Assembly (NCBI GenBank): GCA_903945375.1
Contig: CAJAVP010000049.1
Coordinates: 1-42,826, forward strand
Reading direction: 5' to 3'
DNA from: an uncultured Methylococcaceae bacterium
Lineage (GTDB): Bacteria; Pseudomonadota; Gammaproteobacteria; Methylococcales; Methylomonadaceae
DNA: 42,826 bases
The notes below the pieces were generated by a model. It searched no databases and was not told where the DNA came from. It saw only the letters and a list, made by a program, of their open reading frames with translations. The position numbers and the translations under genes were made by a program. Shown piece after piece: positions 15,258 through 25,908 of the stretch (positions within the stretch are counted from its first letter, which is position 1; every line of letters begins with the position of its first letter).

Positions 15258-16634
15258 ATGAGCAAAAAACATTTTCTTCCCTTTTTATTAATGCCTTTAT
15301 TGGCAACCCCAGCGGCACAAGCAGAAGTCGCTTTGATTGCGATGGGCTCAGTCAATCCAAGTTACCAAGATTTATCGTCAAGAACAGCGACACCTTTGGA
15401 AAATGGCGTTGCGGGCAATATCTTGGGGGGTGTGGGTTCTGCAATAGCTTATGCCGGCAACAATACTTTCTTAGCACTTCCTGACCGTGGTCCTAACGCA
15501 AATGCTTACAACCCTTTATTAGACGACACCACCTCTTACATTAACCGTTTTCAAACATTCAACTTAGCGTTGGCTGTTAATCCTAGCTATGATGCAACGG
15601 TCAGTGGTTCTTTACCCTACATTTTAAGCCCCTTCCTAACCGCGACTACATTACTTTCTAATGCTTCAGCATTGACGTATGGCGTTAATGCCGCACCAAC
15701 ACTTAATGCTCAGGGGCGTTATTATTTCACCGGTCGTTCTGATAATTTTGATGCTAAAAGAGTATCGACCAATCTCTTTAATGGTCGCCTAGATCCTGAA
15801 GGTATTCGTGTTGCCAACGATGGTAAGACGGTCTTCATATCTGATGAATACGGCCCTTATGTTTACCAGTTCAGTCGTGCTACGGGCAAACGCATTAAAG
15901 CCTTTAAATTACCAGCAAATCTGGCTAGTCCTGTGTTAAGTTCACAAGGTGACACTGAAATTTCTGGCAATACTAGCGGTAGAACAGCAAATAAAGGGAT
16001 GGAAGGTTTAGCGATTACGCCTGACGGAAAAATGCTCGTTGGTATCATGCAAGCTAATTTGATCCAAGATACCAAAGGTTATCTGCGTATCGTTACTATC
16101 GTTATTGCAACTGGTGAAACCAAAGAATTTGCTTATAAACTAACTGACGGATCTGGCGTTAGCGAAATTCTTGCGATTAACGACCATGAGTTTTTGGTCG
16201 ATGAGCGTGATGGCAAAGGCTTAGGAGATAACAGTACGGCGGTAGTTAAAAAACTTTACAAAATTGATTTGACCGGTGCAACTGAAGTCACCAGTCTTGC
16301 TAAATTAGACGCTAGCTCGCCTGTTGTCGCGAAGATTCCATTTATGGACATCGTTGAAAAATTAACCGCTTTTGGCATTAATGCTAATGATATCCCTGCC
16401 AAAATTGAAGGTATCTCATTTGGTCCCGATGTTGTTGTGAATGGTGTGACTAAACATACACTGTTTGTTGTCAACGACAATGATTTTCTGTCAACTGTGA
16501 CGGATACTAACCATCCTGCGGGAATATCTAATCCAAACAAATTTTTTGTTTTCACTGTAGATAGTGCTGATTTACCTAACTATGTTCCACAATCTATTCT
16601 TCCTTTCGCCCGTGATGAACAAGATCGCGGCTAA
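15258..16634 (+). CDS. Secreted esterase-like protein of the phytase-like family
   Basis: The protein has a Sec signal peptide (MSKKHFLPFLLMPLLATPAAQA, cleavage after AQA near residue 22) and is expected in the periplasm or outside the cell. The mature part reads as a beta-propeller of the esterase-like-phytase family: GGVGSAIAYAGNNTFLALPDRGPN, RLDPEGIRVANDGKTVFISDEYGP, KGMEGLAITPDGKMLVGIMQ and PAKIEGISFGPD are the repeated blade motifs with acidic metal-site residues. The 458 residues suit the family. Members are often annotated as phosphatases or esterases, but activity is rarely shown. GGAG lies about 10 nt before the ATG. It is followed by a strong bidirectional terminator shared with convergent gatB. 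Confidence 0.87.
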   Translation: MSKKHFLPFLLMPLLATPAAQAEVALIAMGSVNPSYQDLSSRTATPLENGVAGNILGGVGSAIAYAGNNTFLALPDRGPNANAYNPLLDDTTSYINRFQTFNLALAVNPSYDATVSGSLPYILSPFLTATTLLSNASALTYGVNAAPTLNAQGRYYFTGRSDNFDAKRVSTNLFNGRLDPEGIRVANDGKTVFISDEYGPYVYQFSRATGKRIKAFKLPANLASPVLSSQGDTEISGNTSGRTANKGMEGLAITPDGKMLVGIMQANLIQDTKGYLRIVTIVIATGETKEFAYKLTDGSGVSEILAINDHEFLVDERDGKGLGDNSTAVVKKLYKIDLTGATEVTSLAKLDASSPVVAKIPFMDIVEKLTAFGINANDIPAKIEGISFGPDVVVNGVTKHTLFVVNDNDFLSTVTDTNHPAGISNPNKFFVFTVDSADLPNYVPQSILPFARDEQDRG

Positions 16635-16747
16635 GGTAGTAATAAAAGTCTAGTTTTATAAAGTAGGCGTTACTCTTTGCTAGGAAACACCGTTCATGTG
16701 TCGCTATCGCACCAAGTATTCTCCTACTTTTAGTCTCATTAAGGTTT

Positions 16748-16782
16748 CCTGATTAGCATTTAGCTAATCAGGAATTATTTTT
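16748..16782. terminator. Terminator between the esterase-like gene and gatB
   Basis: CCTGATTAGC (16748-16757) and GCTAATCAGG (16763-16772) form a perfect 10-bp stem with a 5-base loop, followed by AATTATTTTTT. It closes the plus-strand gene and sits just beyond the stop of convergent gatB, which it may also serve. Confidence 0.85.
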
Positions 16783-16793
16783 TGTGCGTTACC

Positions 16794-18245
16794 TTAACTC
16801 AATTTAGCTTTTAACATTTTATTGAGCTCGGCGGGATTGGCTTTACCTTGCATTTCTTTCATTACTTGCCCGACAAAAAAGCCAAACACTTTATCTTTGC
16901 CGCTGCGGTATTGCTCAACTTGCCCTGGGTTATCTGCGATGATTTTGTCGATAATCGCTTCAATTGCACCGGTATCAGTAATTTGTTTTAAACCCTGCGC
17001 TTCAATAATCCCATCGGCATCGGTGTCGGCTTGCTGCCAAAGTATTTCAAACACTTGTTTGGCAATTTTGCCGGAAATGGTGTTATCGCTAATTCGTCGT
17101 AATAAGCCCGCTAAACGCTCGGCATTAACAGGGGAGTCGTTAATTTCCAAGTCCGCTTTATTGAGCGCGGCTGACAGTTCACCGGTAATCCAATTGGCGC
17201 ATAATTTCGCCTCGCAAGTGGATATTTTGACAACTTGCTCAAAATAATCCGCCAGCGCACGCGAAGCCGTCAAAATCCCTGCACTTTCGTTATCCAGCTG
17301 GTAGTTATTTTTAAAGCGCAGTTTTTTGGCATCAGGTAATTCTGGTAAATCGGCTTTGATGGTGGCTTTAAATTCCTCGTCAATATGCACGGGTAATAAG
17401 TCAGGGTCAGGGAAGTAGCGGTAATCATTAGCTTCTTCTTTGCTACGCATCGAGCGGGTTTCGTCTTTGTCTGAGTCATATAGACGAGTTTCTTGTACCA
17501 CTTTGCCACCGTTCTCAAGCAATTCGATTTGCCGTTCTATTTCGTGATTAATCGCTTTTTCAACAAACTTAAATGAATTGATATTTTTGATTTCTGCTCG
17601 CGTACCAAAGACTTGTTGACCTTTAGGACGCACGGAGACATTAGCATCACAGCGAAACGAGCCTTCTTGCATATTACCATCGCAAATGCCGAGATAACGC
17701 ACTAATTCATGTAATTTACGCATATAGGCCACCGCTTCTTTGGCAGAACGCATATCGGGTTCGGAGACAATTTCCAACAAGGGTGTGCCGGCACGGTTTA
17801 AGTCAATACCGCTTAAACCATGAAAACTTTCGTGTAGCGATTTGCCCGCATCTTCCTCGAGATGAGCGCGGGTAATACCAATACGCTTGGTTTCACCATC
17901 GACTTCAATATCTAAATGACCAATACCCACAATGGGCAAATCCATTTGACTGATTTGATAGCCTTTAGGTAAATCAGGGTAAAAATAATTTTTTCTGGCA
18001 AAAATGGAATAAGGCGCGATATGCGCGTCAATCGCCATACCGAACATAACTGCTTTATGAACTGCATCGGCGTTAACGACAGGCAATACGCCTGGCAATC
18101 CTAAATCGACAGCGCAGGCTTGGGTATTGGGTTCTGCGCCATAAGCGGTCGATGCACCAGAAAAGATTTTTGAAACAGTGGCTAATTGAGTGTGTATTTC
18201 GAGACCGATAACGGCTTCCCAGTTTTCGGGCGTTGATGAGGTCAT
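16794..18245 (-). CDS. gatB: Aspartyl/glutamyl-tRNA(Asn/Gln) amidotransferase subunit B
   Basis: This is the kinase-like subunit of the GatCAB complex, which activates misacylated Glu-tRNA-Gln or Asp-tRNA-Asn with ATP and accepts ammonia from GatA. The 483 residues are full length. N-terminal [28 protein letters not shown], the HLEEDAGKS motif and [17 protein letters not shown] are canonical cradle-domain signatures. The C-terminal YqeY-like tail ends in [13 protein letters not shown]. It is the last gene of the gatC-gatA-gatB order, 45 bp downstream of gatA, and presumably ends at the hairpin at 16748-16782. Confidence 0.97.
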   Translation of the reverse strand: MTSSTPENWEAVIGLEIHTQLATVSKIFSGASTAYGAEPNTQACAVDLGLPGVLPVVNADAVHKAVMFGMAIDAHIAPYSIFARKNYFYPDLPKGYQISQMDLPIVGIGHLDIEVDGETKRIGITRAHLEEDAGKSLHESFHGLSGIDLNRAGTPLLEIVSEPDMRSAKEAVAYMRKLHELVRYLGICDGNMQEGSFRCDANVSVRPKGQQVFGTRAEIKNINSFKFVEKAINHEIERQIELLENGGKVVQETRLYDSDKDETRSMRSKEEANDYRYFPDPDLLPVHIDEEFKATIKADLPELPDAKKLRFKNNYQLDNESAGILTASRALADYFEQVVKISTCEAKLCANWITGELSAALNKADLEINDSPVNAERLAGLLRRISDNTISGKIAKQVFEILWQQADTDADGIIEAQGLKQITDTGAIEAIIDKIIADNPGQVEQYRSGKDKVFGFFVGQVMKEMQGKANPAELNKMLKAKLS

Positions 18246-18290
18246 AGCTGAGTCCTGAAAGTAAGGTGCGCGGTAAAAATTTAATTAGAT

Positions 18291-19760
18291 TTATTGAAAG
18301 TCAGCTGGCTTACGTTGATGCCAGTCGGTGACTTGCTGGTATTGATGCGCTACGTTCAATAACTGCGCCTCAGCAAAATAATTACCAATCAACTGTAAAC
18401 CGACTGGCAGCATCGGTGCGCCTTCCTGCTCCGCACTCAATCCGGCAGGAATCGACATAGCAGGTAATCCGGCAAGGTTAATCGCAATGGTATACAAATC
18501 TTCAAGGTACATTTGTACCGGATCGGCGGTTTTTTCGCCTATACCAAAGGCATTTGTAGGCGTAACGGGGCTCATGATGATATCGACTTGGGCGAGAGCT
18601 TTTTTGAAGTCTTCACTGATTAAGCGACGAATTTTTTGTGCTTTCAAATAATATGCATCGTAATAACCGGCGGATAAGGCATATGTGCCCATGAGTATGC
18701 GACGTTTGACTTCTTTACCAAACGCTTCGCCACGCGAACGGGTATATAAGTCGGCTAAATCTACGGGATTTTCACAGCGATAACCAAAGCGTACACCGTC
18801 GAAACGCGATAGATTGGATGAGCATTCCGCAGAGGCGATCACATAATAGGCTGGAATAGCGAGTGTTAGAGTCGGCATGGAAATTTCAATGAGTTCTGCG
18901 CCCAAACGTTGGAACTCTTGTGTTGCGTTGTGTAAATCAGTTGCGATATTGGCACTTAATCCTTCGCCAAAAAATTCTTTAGGCAGACCTATTTTCAAGC
19001 CCTTGAGTGAGTCGTTTAGGGTCGCCTGATAATCCGGGATGGGATGATTAACGCTGGTAGAATCTTTGTCGTCAAATCCTGCCATTGCTTGCAATAGAAT
19101 GGCAGCATCTTCGGCGTTGTGCGTCATTGGGCCACCTTGATCCAAGCTTGACGCATAGGCAATCATGCCAAAGCGAGAGACGCGACCATAAGTTGGTTTT
19201 AAGCCGGTAATGCCACAAAACGCAGCGGGCTGACGAATTGATCCTCCCGTATCTGTGCCGGTCGCCGCCGCCGCAAGCCCAGCGGCGACAGCCACCGCTG
19301 AACCGCCCGACGAGCCACCTGAAACTCGCGCGATATCCCAAGGATTTTTAGCCGCGCCATAATAGCTATTTTCATTAGATGAGCCCATTGCAAACTCGTC
19401 CATATTGAGTTTGCCTAGCATAACCGCACCGGTTTGATTGAGCTTTTCAACTACGGTGGCGTTGTAAGGTGCAATAAAATTATCCAGCATTTTAGAGCCG
19501 CAACTGGTTTTTACCCCTAAAGTGCAAAAAATGTCTTTTTGTCCAATGGGAATGCCGGCTAATGTGGGCGCGTTGCCTGTTGCGAGCAGCGTGTCGGCGT
19601 GTGCCGCCGCGCTGAGAGCCGCTTCTTCAGTTATTGTAATGTAGGCGTTTAACTCGCTGTATTGATGAATACGCGCTAAAAAGTGCTGTGTTAATTCAAC
19701 ACTGGAAAACTCGCGGTCTCGTAAACCTTGCGCGAGTGCGGTAATTGTTTTCGTGTGCAT
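18291..19760 (-). CDS. gatA: Aspartyl/glutamyl-tRNA(Asn/Gln) amidotransferase subunit A
   Basis: This amidase-signature glutaminase subunit of GatCAB releases ammonia from glutamine for transamidation of mischarged tRNA. The catalytic triad is intact at K75 (GQKD), cis-Ser S150 (VSGGSSGG) and nucleophile S174 (DTGGSIRQP), each four residues earlier than in many homologues. I take the ATG at 19760, which has AAGGA 7 nt upstream. A TTG at 19778 is in frame but overlaps the end of gatC without its own ribosome site. The product is 489 residues, normal for GatA. The start lies 10 bp beyond the gatC stop, implying coupled translation. Confidence 0.97.
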   Translation of the reverse strand: MHTKTITALAQGLRDREFSSVELTQHFLARIHQYSELNAYITITEEAALSAAAHADTLLATGNAPTLAGIPIGQKDIFCTLGVKTSCGSKMLDNFIAPYNATVVEKLNQTGAVMLGKLNMDEFAMGSSNENSYYGAAKNPWDIARVSGGSSGGSAVAVAAGLAAAATGTDTGGSIRQPAAFCGITGLKPTYGRVSRFGMIAYASSLDQGGPMTHNAEDAAILLQAMAGFDDKDSTSVNHPIPDYQATLNDSLKGLKIGLPKEFFGEGLSANIATDLHNATQEFQRLGAELIEISMPTLTLAIPAYYVIASAECSSNLSRFDGVRFGYRCENPVDLADLYTRSRGEAFGKEVKRRILMGTYALSAGYYDAYYLKAQKIRRLISEDFKKALAQVDIIMSPVTPTNAFGIGEKTADPVQMYLEDLYTIAINLAGLPAMSIPAGLSAEQEGAPMLPVGLQLIGNYFAEAQLLNVAHQYQQVTDWHQRKPADFQ

Positions 19761-19770
19761 GGTCTTATCC

Positions 19771-20058
19771 TTATTCAATCACTTTAGGTACTAGATACAA
19801 ACCCTCTTCCACATGAGGGGCAATGATTTGGAAACCATCACGTTGATTGGTTTCTGTCACGGCATCCGTGCGTAAGCGTTGGATCTGATCTAATGGATGA
19901 GCCATTGGCATAATGCCGTCGGTATTTTGTGCCTTCATTTGAGCCATTAAATCGAGTATGCCAGAAAGATCTTTTGTATAAGAATCAAGGTCATGTTCAT
20001 CAATGCCTAAGCGAGCTAGATAGGCAATTTTTTTTACATCTTCGGTCGTTAGTAACAC
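19771..20058 (-). CDS. gatC: Aspartyl/glutamyl-tRNA(Asn/Gln) amidotransferase subunit C
   Basis: This small GatCAB subunit of 95 residues wraps around the GatA-GatB interface. The opening [19 protein letters not shown] and the later [18 protein letters not shown] are the standard GatC landmarks. It is the first gene of the minus-strand gat operon and is divergent from mreB across 116 bp. Confidence 0.95.
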   Translation of the reverse strand: MLLTTEDVKKIAYLARLGIDEHDLDSYTKDLSGILDLMAQMKAQNTDGIMPMAHPLDQIQRLRTDAVTETNQRDGFQIIAPHVEEGLYLVPKVIE

Positions 20059-20105
20059 GCTTTACTCCGTATAAAACTACTAATTCCAATATAATACTTT
20101 ATATC

Positions 20106-20135
20106 TTGCCCAAATACCTGCTTGATTGATACAGT
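20106..20135 (+). promoter_or_regulatory. Candidate promoter for the mreB operon
   Basis: TTGCCC at 20106-20111 and TACAGT at 20130-20135 are separated by 18 bp in the 116-bp divergent region between gatC and mreB. Both boxes are imperfect. Transcription from here would leave a short leader before the GAAGGA site of mreB. Confidence 0.35.
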
Positions 20136-20159
20136 ATTGCAATTTTTACCTCCCCTTGA

Positions 20160-21218
<1,059 letters not shown>

Positions 21219-21292
21219 TCTCAATCTTTGCCAGTCGCCAAAGCACAACTACGGATAATCATCTAACGAGATTAACAGCATGTCTTCGCAAC

Positions 21293-21330
21293 AAGAAAAC
21301 CGAGGAAGGGTGTGCCCCCTAGGTTTTCTT
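21293..21330 (+). terminator. Hairpin between mreB and mreC (attenuator candidate)
   Basis: AAGAAAACC (21293-21301) pairs with GGTTTTCTT (21322-21330), and an inner GGG/CCC pair can extend the stem. No clean T-run follows, so it is more likely a partial terminator or RNA-processing/stability element than a full stop. A tiny open frame of 18 codons from ATG 21280 to TAA 21334-21336 covers the whole hairpin; it could be a leader peptide or chance. Confidence 0.5.
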
Positions 21331-21374
21331 TGCTAACAAAGAGCGCTGAATACTGACTGACGAGGAACTCTGCC

Positions 21375-22427
21375 ATAAAACTTTTATTTGCCACTGGCCC
21401 TTCACTGAATACCCGCCTGCTTGTGGCTGTCATTGCATCACTGGCTTTATTGATTGCCGAACAAAGAAGTCAACAATTGGACTTTTTACGGGCAGCCTTG
21501 TCCTTTGTTATTGAACCCGTCAAGCATTTGGTCGATTTGCCAACCGTATTAATTGAACAAGCCAGTGAATCTATCAGCGCCTATTCGACATTAAAGCAGG
21601 AAAATGAACATTTACGCCAAGACCAGCTCATTCATCAAACGCAATTGTTAAAATTTGAGGCCTTGGAAAAAGAAAATATTCGTTTGCGTGCTTTGCTGGA
21701 AAATTCTTTTAAATTGGGCGAGCAGGTTTTGATTGCAGAATTATTGTCCGTCAACATGGCGCCTTATGAGCATATTGTCGTGGTCAATAAAGGAACACGC
21801 TTTGGTGTGCATCCGCAGCAACCCGTGTTAGACGCGAATGGCGTGGTCGGTCAAGTCTTTAGGGCATTGCCATTGAGCTCAGAAATCATGCTGATTACCG
21901 ATCCAAATCATGCCATTCCGGTTCAAGTCAATCGCAATGGATTATTGACTATCGCTGTTGGTAGCGGTCAAATCAATCGTTTGAATTTGCCTTTTTTACC
22001 CAGTAATGCGGATATTCGCCCAGGTGATTTGTTAATTACTTCCGGCCTAGGTGGTACGTTTCCGCAAGGTTATCCTGTTGCAGTGGTCGATGAATTTACC
22101 TCTCAACTCAACAAGCCTTTTGCTAATATTAGCGCAACACCTAAAGCCAAACTGGATCGCAATCGTGAGTTGATGATTGTTTGGAGTAATTCGACACCGG
22201 TGCCGTTGATCACCAAATCGCCCAATCTTCCGCAAACCGAAGGCTTCCCACAAACGCAAGTTGGACTTGATGAACTGCCGCCTGTCAATAAAAAACCCCT
22301 TGCTAATATCACGGCAACACCCAAGGCTAAATTAGATCGTAATCGGGAATTATTAATCATGCGTAATCCACCCGTTACATCTCCTAAACCATCGATAAGT
22401 CCTACCGAGGAAGCTGGCGTTGAATAA
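21375..22427 (+). CDS. mreC: Rod shape-determining protein MreC, apparent ATA start
   Basis: MreC is the bitopic scaffold that links MreB to the PBP2/RodA synthase. The conserved N-terminus normally reads MKLLFxxGPS; here KLLFATGPSLNTRLLVAV is intact, but its first codon is ATA at 21375, with GAGGAA about 7 nt upstream. The next standard start, GTG 21423, would cut into the membrane helix, so I use ATA. The coiled coil (KQENEHLRQDQLI) and the two beta-barrel domains (NKGTRFGVHPQQPV, GDLLITSGLGGTFPQGYPVA) follow. The C-terminus is odd: the closing motif NISATPKAKLDRNREL is repeated 59 residues later as NITATPKAKLDRNREL before a Pro-rich tail. The stop overlaps the mreD start. Confidence 0.93.
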   Translation: MKLLFATGPSLNTRLLVAVIASLALLIAEQRSQQLDFLRAALSFVIEPVKHLVDLPTVLIEQASESISAYSTLKQENEHLRQDQLIHQTQLLKFEALEKENIRLRALLENSFKLGEQVLIAELLSVNMAPYEHIVVVNKGTRFGVHPQQPVLDANGVVGQVFRALPLSSEIMLITDPNHAIPVQVNRNGLLTIAVGSGQINRLNLPFLPSNADIRPGDLLITSGLGGTFPQGYPVAVVDEFTSQLNKPFANISATPKAKLDRNRELMIVWSNSTPVPLITKSPNLPQTEGFPQTQVGLDELPPVNKKPLANITATPKAKLDRNRELLIMRNPPVTSPKPSISPTEEAGVE

Positions 22428-22917
22428 CTATTACAGCTTGATCAAAATTGTGGTGAGCATTTTTTTTGCGATGTGCCTAAGGATTGTCCCATTACCGCCT
22501 GAGTTGGCGGTATTTAATCCAGACTGGGTGTTATTAGTTCTGATTTACTGGTCACTTGCTGTGCCAGAACGGGTCGGTATTTTTCATGCATGGTCGTTTG
22601 GCTTGCTAACCGATGTCTTAACAGGACGCTTATTCGGACAATATGCGCTGGCCTATTCATTGGTTATTTTCCTGTGTCTTAAATTTCACAAACGGTTACG
22701 GCAATTTCCTTTGCTGCAACAAGAGCTGTTTATTTTCTTTTGTTTATTATTATCTCAATTATTACTTTTTTTAATCAAAAACCTTCAACATCCCGCCCAG
22801 TTACACGGTATATTTTGGCTGCCCGTGTTGACTGGCACCTTAGCTTGGCCTTTGGTCTTTACTCTCTTGCGCTTTGTTCGTTTAACCCGTCGCTGGTCTC
22901 GGCGTATTAAAGCTTAA
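22420..22917 (+). CDS. mreD: Rod shape-determining protein MreD
   Basis: This inner-membrane elongasome component of 165 residues has about five hydrophobic helices. The signatures LPPELAVFNPDWVLLVLIYW and FGLLTDVLTGRLFGQYALAY are typical of MreD. Translation begins at TTG 22420, overlapping the last 8 bases of mreC, with GAGG about 9 nt upstream inside mreC. The overlap and the weak start imply coupled, low-level synthesis. Confidence 0.95.
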   Translation: MNNYYSLIKIVVSIFFAMCLRIVPLPPELAVFNPDWVLLVLIYWSLAVPERVGIFHAWSFGLLTDVLTGRLFGQYALAYSLVIFLCLKFHKRLRQFPLLQQELFIFFCLLLSQLLLFLIKNLQHPAQLHGIFWLPVLTGTLAWPLVFTLLRFVRLTRRWSRRIKA

Positions 22918-22927
22918 AGCTTAACTT

Positions 22928-24778
22928 ATGTCGCCGATTTATTCTGTAAAAGATAACACTGTAGAAAATCGTTTATTTATAAACCGCATTATTGCCGCCT
23001 TTATTGTCATTATGTTACTGACAGTGGGGTTGGTCGTGCGTCTCGTTTATTTACAAATTGTAGGTCACGAGCATTATGCGTCTTTGGCAAAAAGCAATAG
23101 CGTTAAAATTGTTCCATTAGTGCCCACGCGCGGCATTATTTATGACCGACAAGGCAGGATTTTGGCTGAAAACACGCCATCCTATAGTTTGGAATTAGTA
23201 CCAGAACAAATCAGTGACATGGATGACACCTTAGCAAAGTTGCAACAATTGCTGTCCATCCCTGATGAAAAAATAGAACAGTATCAAAAACAACGCAAAC
23301 GGCAAAAACGCTTTGCCAGCACGCCCCTGTTATTGAATATGAATGATGAGGAACTGGCCAAATTCGCCGTTGTTAGACCTTATTTTCCGGGTGTTGATAT
23401 TCATACCCAACTGGTTCGGCATTATCCCTATGGCGATTTATCCTCCCATGTCGTTGGTTACGTAGGACGCATTAACGAAGCAGAGCTTAAAGAACTGCCC
23501 GTTTCTGAATATCGCGGCTCTACGCATATCGGTAAGCTAGGGATAGAAAGCAGCTATGAAATCCCGCTGCACGGTAAGACGGGCTATGCTGAAATAGAAA
23601 CCAATGTGCAGGCACGATCCTTAAATACGTTAAATGAAAGTGATCCTGAGCCCGGTGCCAATTTGTATTTGACACTGGACATTGAGTTACAACGCACGGC
23701 TTATGATGCCCTGGAAAAATACAATGGTGCTGTCGTTGCCATTGAAGTTAAAACTGGCGGCATATTGACGTTTGCTAGTCGACCGGGCTTTGATCCTAAT
23801 CCCTTCGTGGTGGGTATCAGTAATGATGCGTATCAACTCTTACAAGACTCTGAAAATCAACCACTTTACAATCGTGCGTTACGTGGTCTCTATCCCCCAG
23901 GCTCGACGATAAAGCCGTTTATTGCGTTAGCGGGTCTGGAATACGATGCGATCAGTGCGCCCCAAAAATTATTTTGCCCGGGCTATTATCAACTGCCCGG
24001 CGTTAGTCATAAATATCGCGACTGGCGTAAAGGCGGACATGGTTCAGTCAATTTAAACGAAGCGATTACGCAATCTTGTGATGTCTATTTTTACCGTTTA
24101 GCCGGCACATTAGGCATTGACCATATTCATGATTTTTTACAAAAATTTGGCTTTGGCGAAAAAACCGGTGTGGATTTAGTCGGTGAAAAACCAGGTCTTT
24201 TACCGTCACGGGACTGGAAACAAGAGCAAAAAAATCGGGCATGGTATCCTGGAGAAACGCTAATTACCGGTATCGGTCAAGGCTACCATCAAGTCACCCC
24301 ACTGCAATTAGCGAGAGCGACTGCGACCTTGGCAAACAAAGGCAATATCGTTACCCCTTATTTGGTTGAAAAACTTGTCGGAGCGCATGAAACCCGACCA
24401 GGACCTGAAGTTCATAAGGGTGTTATCCCCTTAAAACAAGACCATGTGACTGATGTTATAAATGCAATGGTTAACGTCGTGCATAGTGAGCGTGGCACGG
24501 CTAAAGGGGTCGGTCGTACTGTCAATTTTCATATCGCAGGCAAAACCGGCACCGCGCAGGTGTTTAATATCAAACAAAACGCCAAATATAATGAAAACGA
24601 CATTGACTTTAAATTGCGTGACCATGCGCTATTTATTGCGTTTGCACCCGCTGAAGATCCGGAAATTGCCGTTGCAGTTATAGCTGAAAACGGCGGACAC
24701 GGCGGCTCTATTGCCGCTCCGATTGCCGCTAAGGTCATCAAGCAATTTTTAAAAGATCGTCAAAAAACACAACCATGA
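22928..24778 (+). CDS. mrdA: Peptidoglycan DD-transpeptidase PBP2
   Basis: PBP2 is the class B penicillin-binding transpeptidase for lateral-wall synthesis, anchored by one N-terminal helix (about 18-42) with its catalytic domain in the periplasm. The 616 residues show a dimerisation/pedestal domain (LVPTRGIIYDRQGRILAENT) and transpeptidase motifs in order: S326-T-I-K329 in PPGSTIKPF, SCD (the SxN position) in TQSCDVYFYR, and KTGTAQV near 541. Note SxD rather than SxN, which is usual for PBP2. The gene begins 10 bp after mreD, and its last 4 bp overlap rodA. Confidence 0.97.
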   Translation: MSPIYSVKDNTVENRLFINRIIAAFIVIMLLTVGLVVRLVYLQIVGHEHYASLAKSNSVKIVPLVPTRGIIYDRQGRILAENTPSYSLELVPEQISDMDDTLAKLQQLLSIPDEKIEQYQKQRKRQKRFASTPLLLNMNDEELAKFAVVRPYFPGVDIHTQLVRHYPYGDLSSHVVGYVGRINEAELKELPVSEYRGSTHIGKLGIESSYEIPLHGKTGYAEIETNVQARSLNTLNESDPEPGANLYLTLDIELQRTAYDALEKYNGAVVAIEVKTGGILTFASRPGFDPNPFVVGISNDAYQLLQDSENQPLYNRALRGLYPPGSTIKPFIALAGLEYDAISAPQKLFCPGYYQLPGVSHKYRDWRKGGHGSVNLNEAITQSCDVYFYRLAGTLGIDHIHDFLQKFGFGEKTGVDLVGEKPGLLPSRDWKQEQKNRAWYPGETLITGIGQGYHQVTPLQLARATATLANKGNIVTPYLVEKLVGAHETRPGPEVHKGVIPLKQDHVTDVINAMVNVVHSERGTAKGVGRTVNFHIAGKTGTAQVFNIKQNAKYNENDIDFKLRDHALFIAFAPAEDPEIAVAVIAENGGHGGSIAAPIAAKVIKQFLKDRQKTQP

Positions 24779-25908
24779 AAAATGAAACCCGTCCCGAACA
24801 TTTTGACCCTCCGTCAGTTATTGGCACGATACTTAGGCGATTGCATATTGATATTCCGCTGTTTATTGGCTTATTACTGACTTCGATGTTAAGTTTTTTA
24901 ATTTTGTACAGTGCGGGCAGTCAAGATGTGGATATTTTACTGAGGCAGGCTGCTCGAGTCGGGCTAGCATTTTTTTTGATGACATTATTAGCCCATGTCA
25001 ATCCCTACCAATTTAAGCGCTATTCGGCATTGCTATTTGGCTTAGGTATTTTTTTGCTGTGCGCGGTGCTTATCATGGGGCAAATCGGCAAAGGCGCACA
25101 ACGCTGGTTAGAACTAGGGCTGTTCCGATTCCAGCCTTCAGAGATGATTAAACTGACCACACCGATGATGGTCGCGTGGTTTCTGGCGGAGCATTCCATG
25201 CCGCCGAAATTTAAACAATTGGCGATTGCCACCGTATTAATTTTAATTCCCACCTTACTCATTGCTGTACAACCTGATTTGGGCACGGCGTTGTTGGTGG
25301 CGAGCTCAGGGGCTGGGGTATTGTTTTTTGCCGGATTATCTTGGCGATTTATGTTTGCCATTGTCGCAACACTGCTTTCTTTAACCCCCATTCTTTGGCA
25401 TTTTATGCGCGGCTATCAACGCGATCGGGTGTTGACTTTTCTTAATCCTGAAGCAGACCCCTTGGGGCGTGGCTATCATATTATTCAGTCTAAAATTGCC
25501 ATTGGCTCGGGCGGGATTTACGGTAAAGGTTGGTTGGGCAGTACACAATCTGAATTGGATTTTTTACCTGAAAGCTCCACCGATTTTATTTTTGCGGTAT
25601 TTGCCGAAGAGTTTGGCTTATTTGGTTGTCTGAGCTTGCTGAGTTTGTACTTACTCATTATTGCCCGTTGTTTATTTATCGCGTCGCAAGCCCAAGACAC
25701 GTATTGCCGCTTACTGGCGAGTAGCCTCGCGTTTACTTTTTTTGTTTATGTGTTTGTTAATATCGGCATGGTCATTGGTGTATTGCCAGTGGTCGGTGTC
25801 CCCTTACCATTGATTAGTTATGGCGGCACGTCTATTGTTACCTTGCTGGCTGGCTTTGGTATTTTAATGTCCATACATACCCATAAAAAACGCTTATCAC
25901 ACCTATGA
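24775..25908 (+). CDS. mrdB: Peptidoglycan glycosyltransferase RodA
   Basis: This SEDS-family polymerase partners with PBP2 to extend glycan strands from lipid II at the inner membrane. The 377 residues form about ten membrane helices. Family landmarks are GAQRWLELGLFRFQPSEMIK, the catalytic-region VQPDLGTAL, the AIGSGGIYGKGWLGSTQ loop with LPESSTDFIFAVFAEEFG, and the ending VGVPLPLISYGGTSIV. It starts inside the end of mrdA (ATGA overlap) and ends overlapping mltB by 4 bp, so the three are translated in sequence. Confidence 0.97.
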   Translation: MKNETRPEHFDPPSVIGTILRRLHIDIPLFIGLLLTSMLSFLILYSAGSQDVDILLRQAARVGLAFFLMTLLAHVNPYQFKRYSALLFGLGIFLLCAVLIMGQIGKGAQRWLELGLFRFQPSEMIKLTTPMMVAWFLAEHSMPPKFKQLAIATVLILIPTLLIAVQPDLGTALLVASSGAGVLFFAGLSWRFMFAIVATLLSLTPILWHFMRGYQRDRVLTFLNPEADPLGRGYHIIQSKIAIGSGGIYGKGWLGSTQSELDFLPESSTDFIFAVFAEEFGLFGCLSLLSLYLLIIARCLFIASQAQDTYCRLLASSLAFTFFVYVFVNIGMVIGVLPVVGVPLPLISYGGTSIVTLLAGFGILMSIHTHKKRLSHL

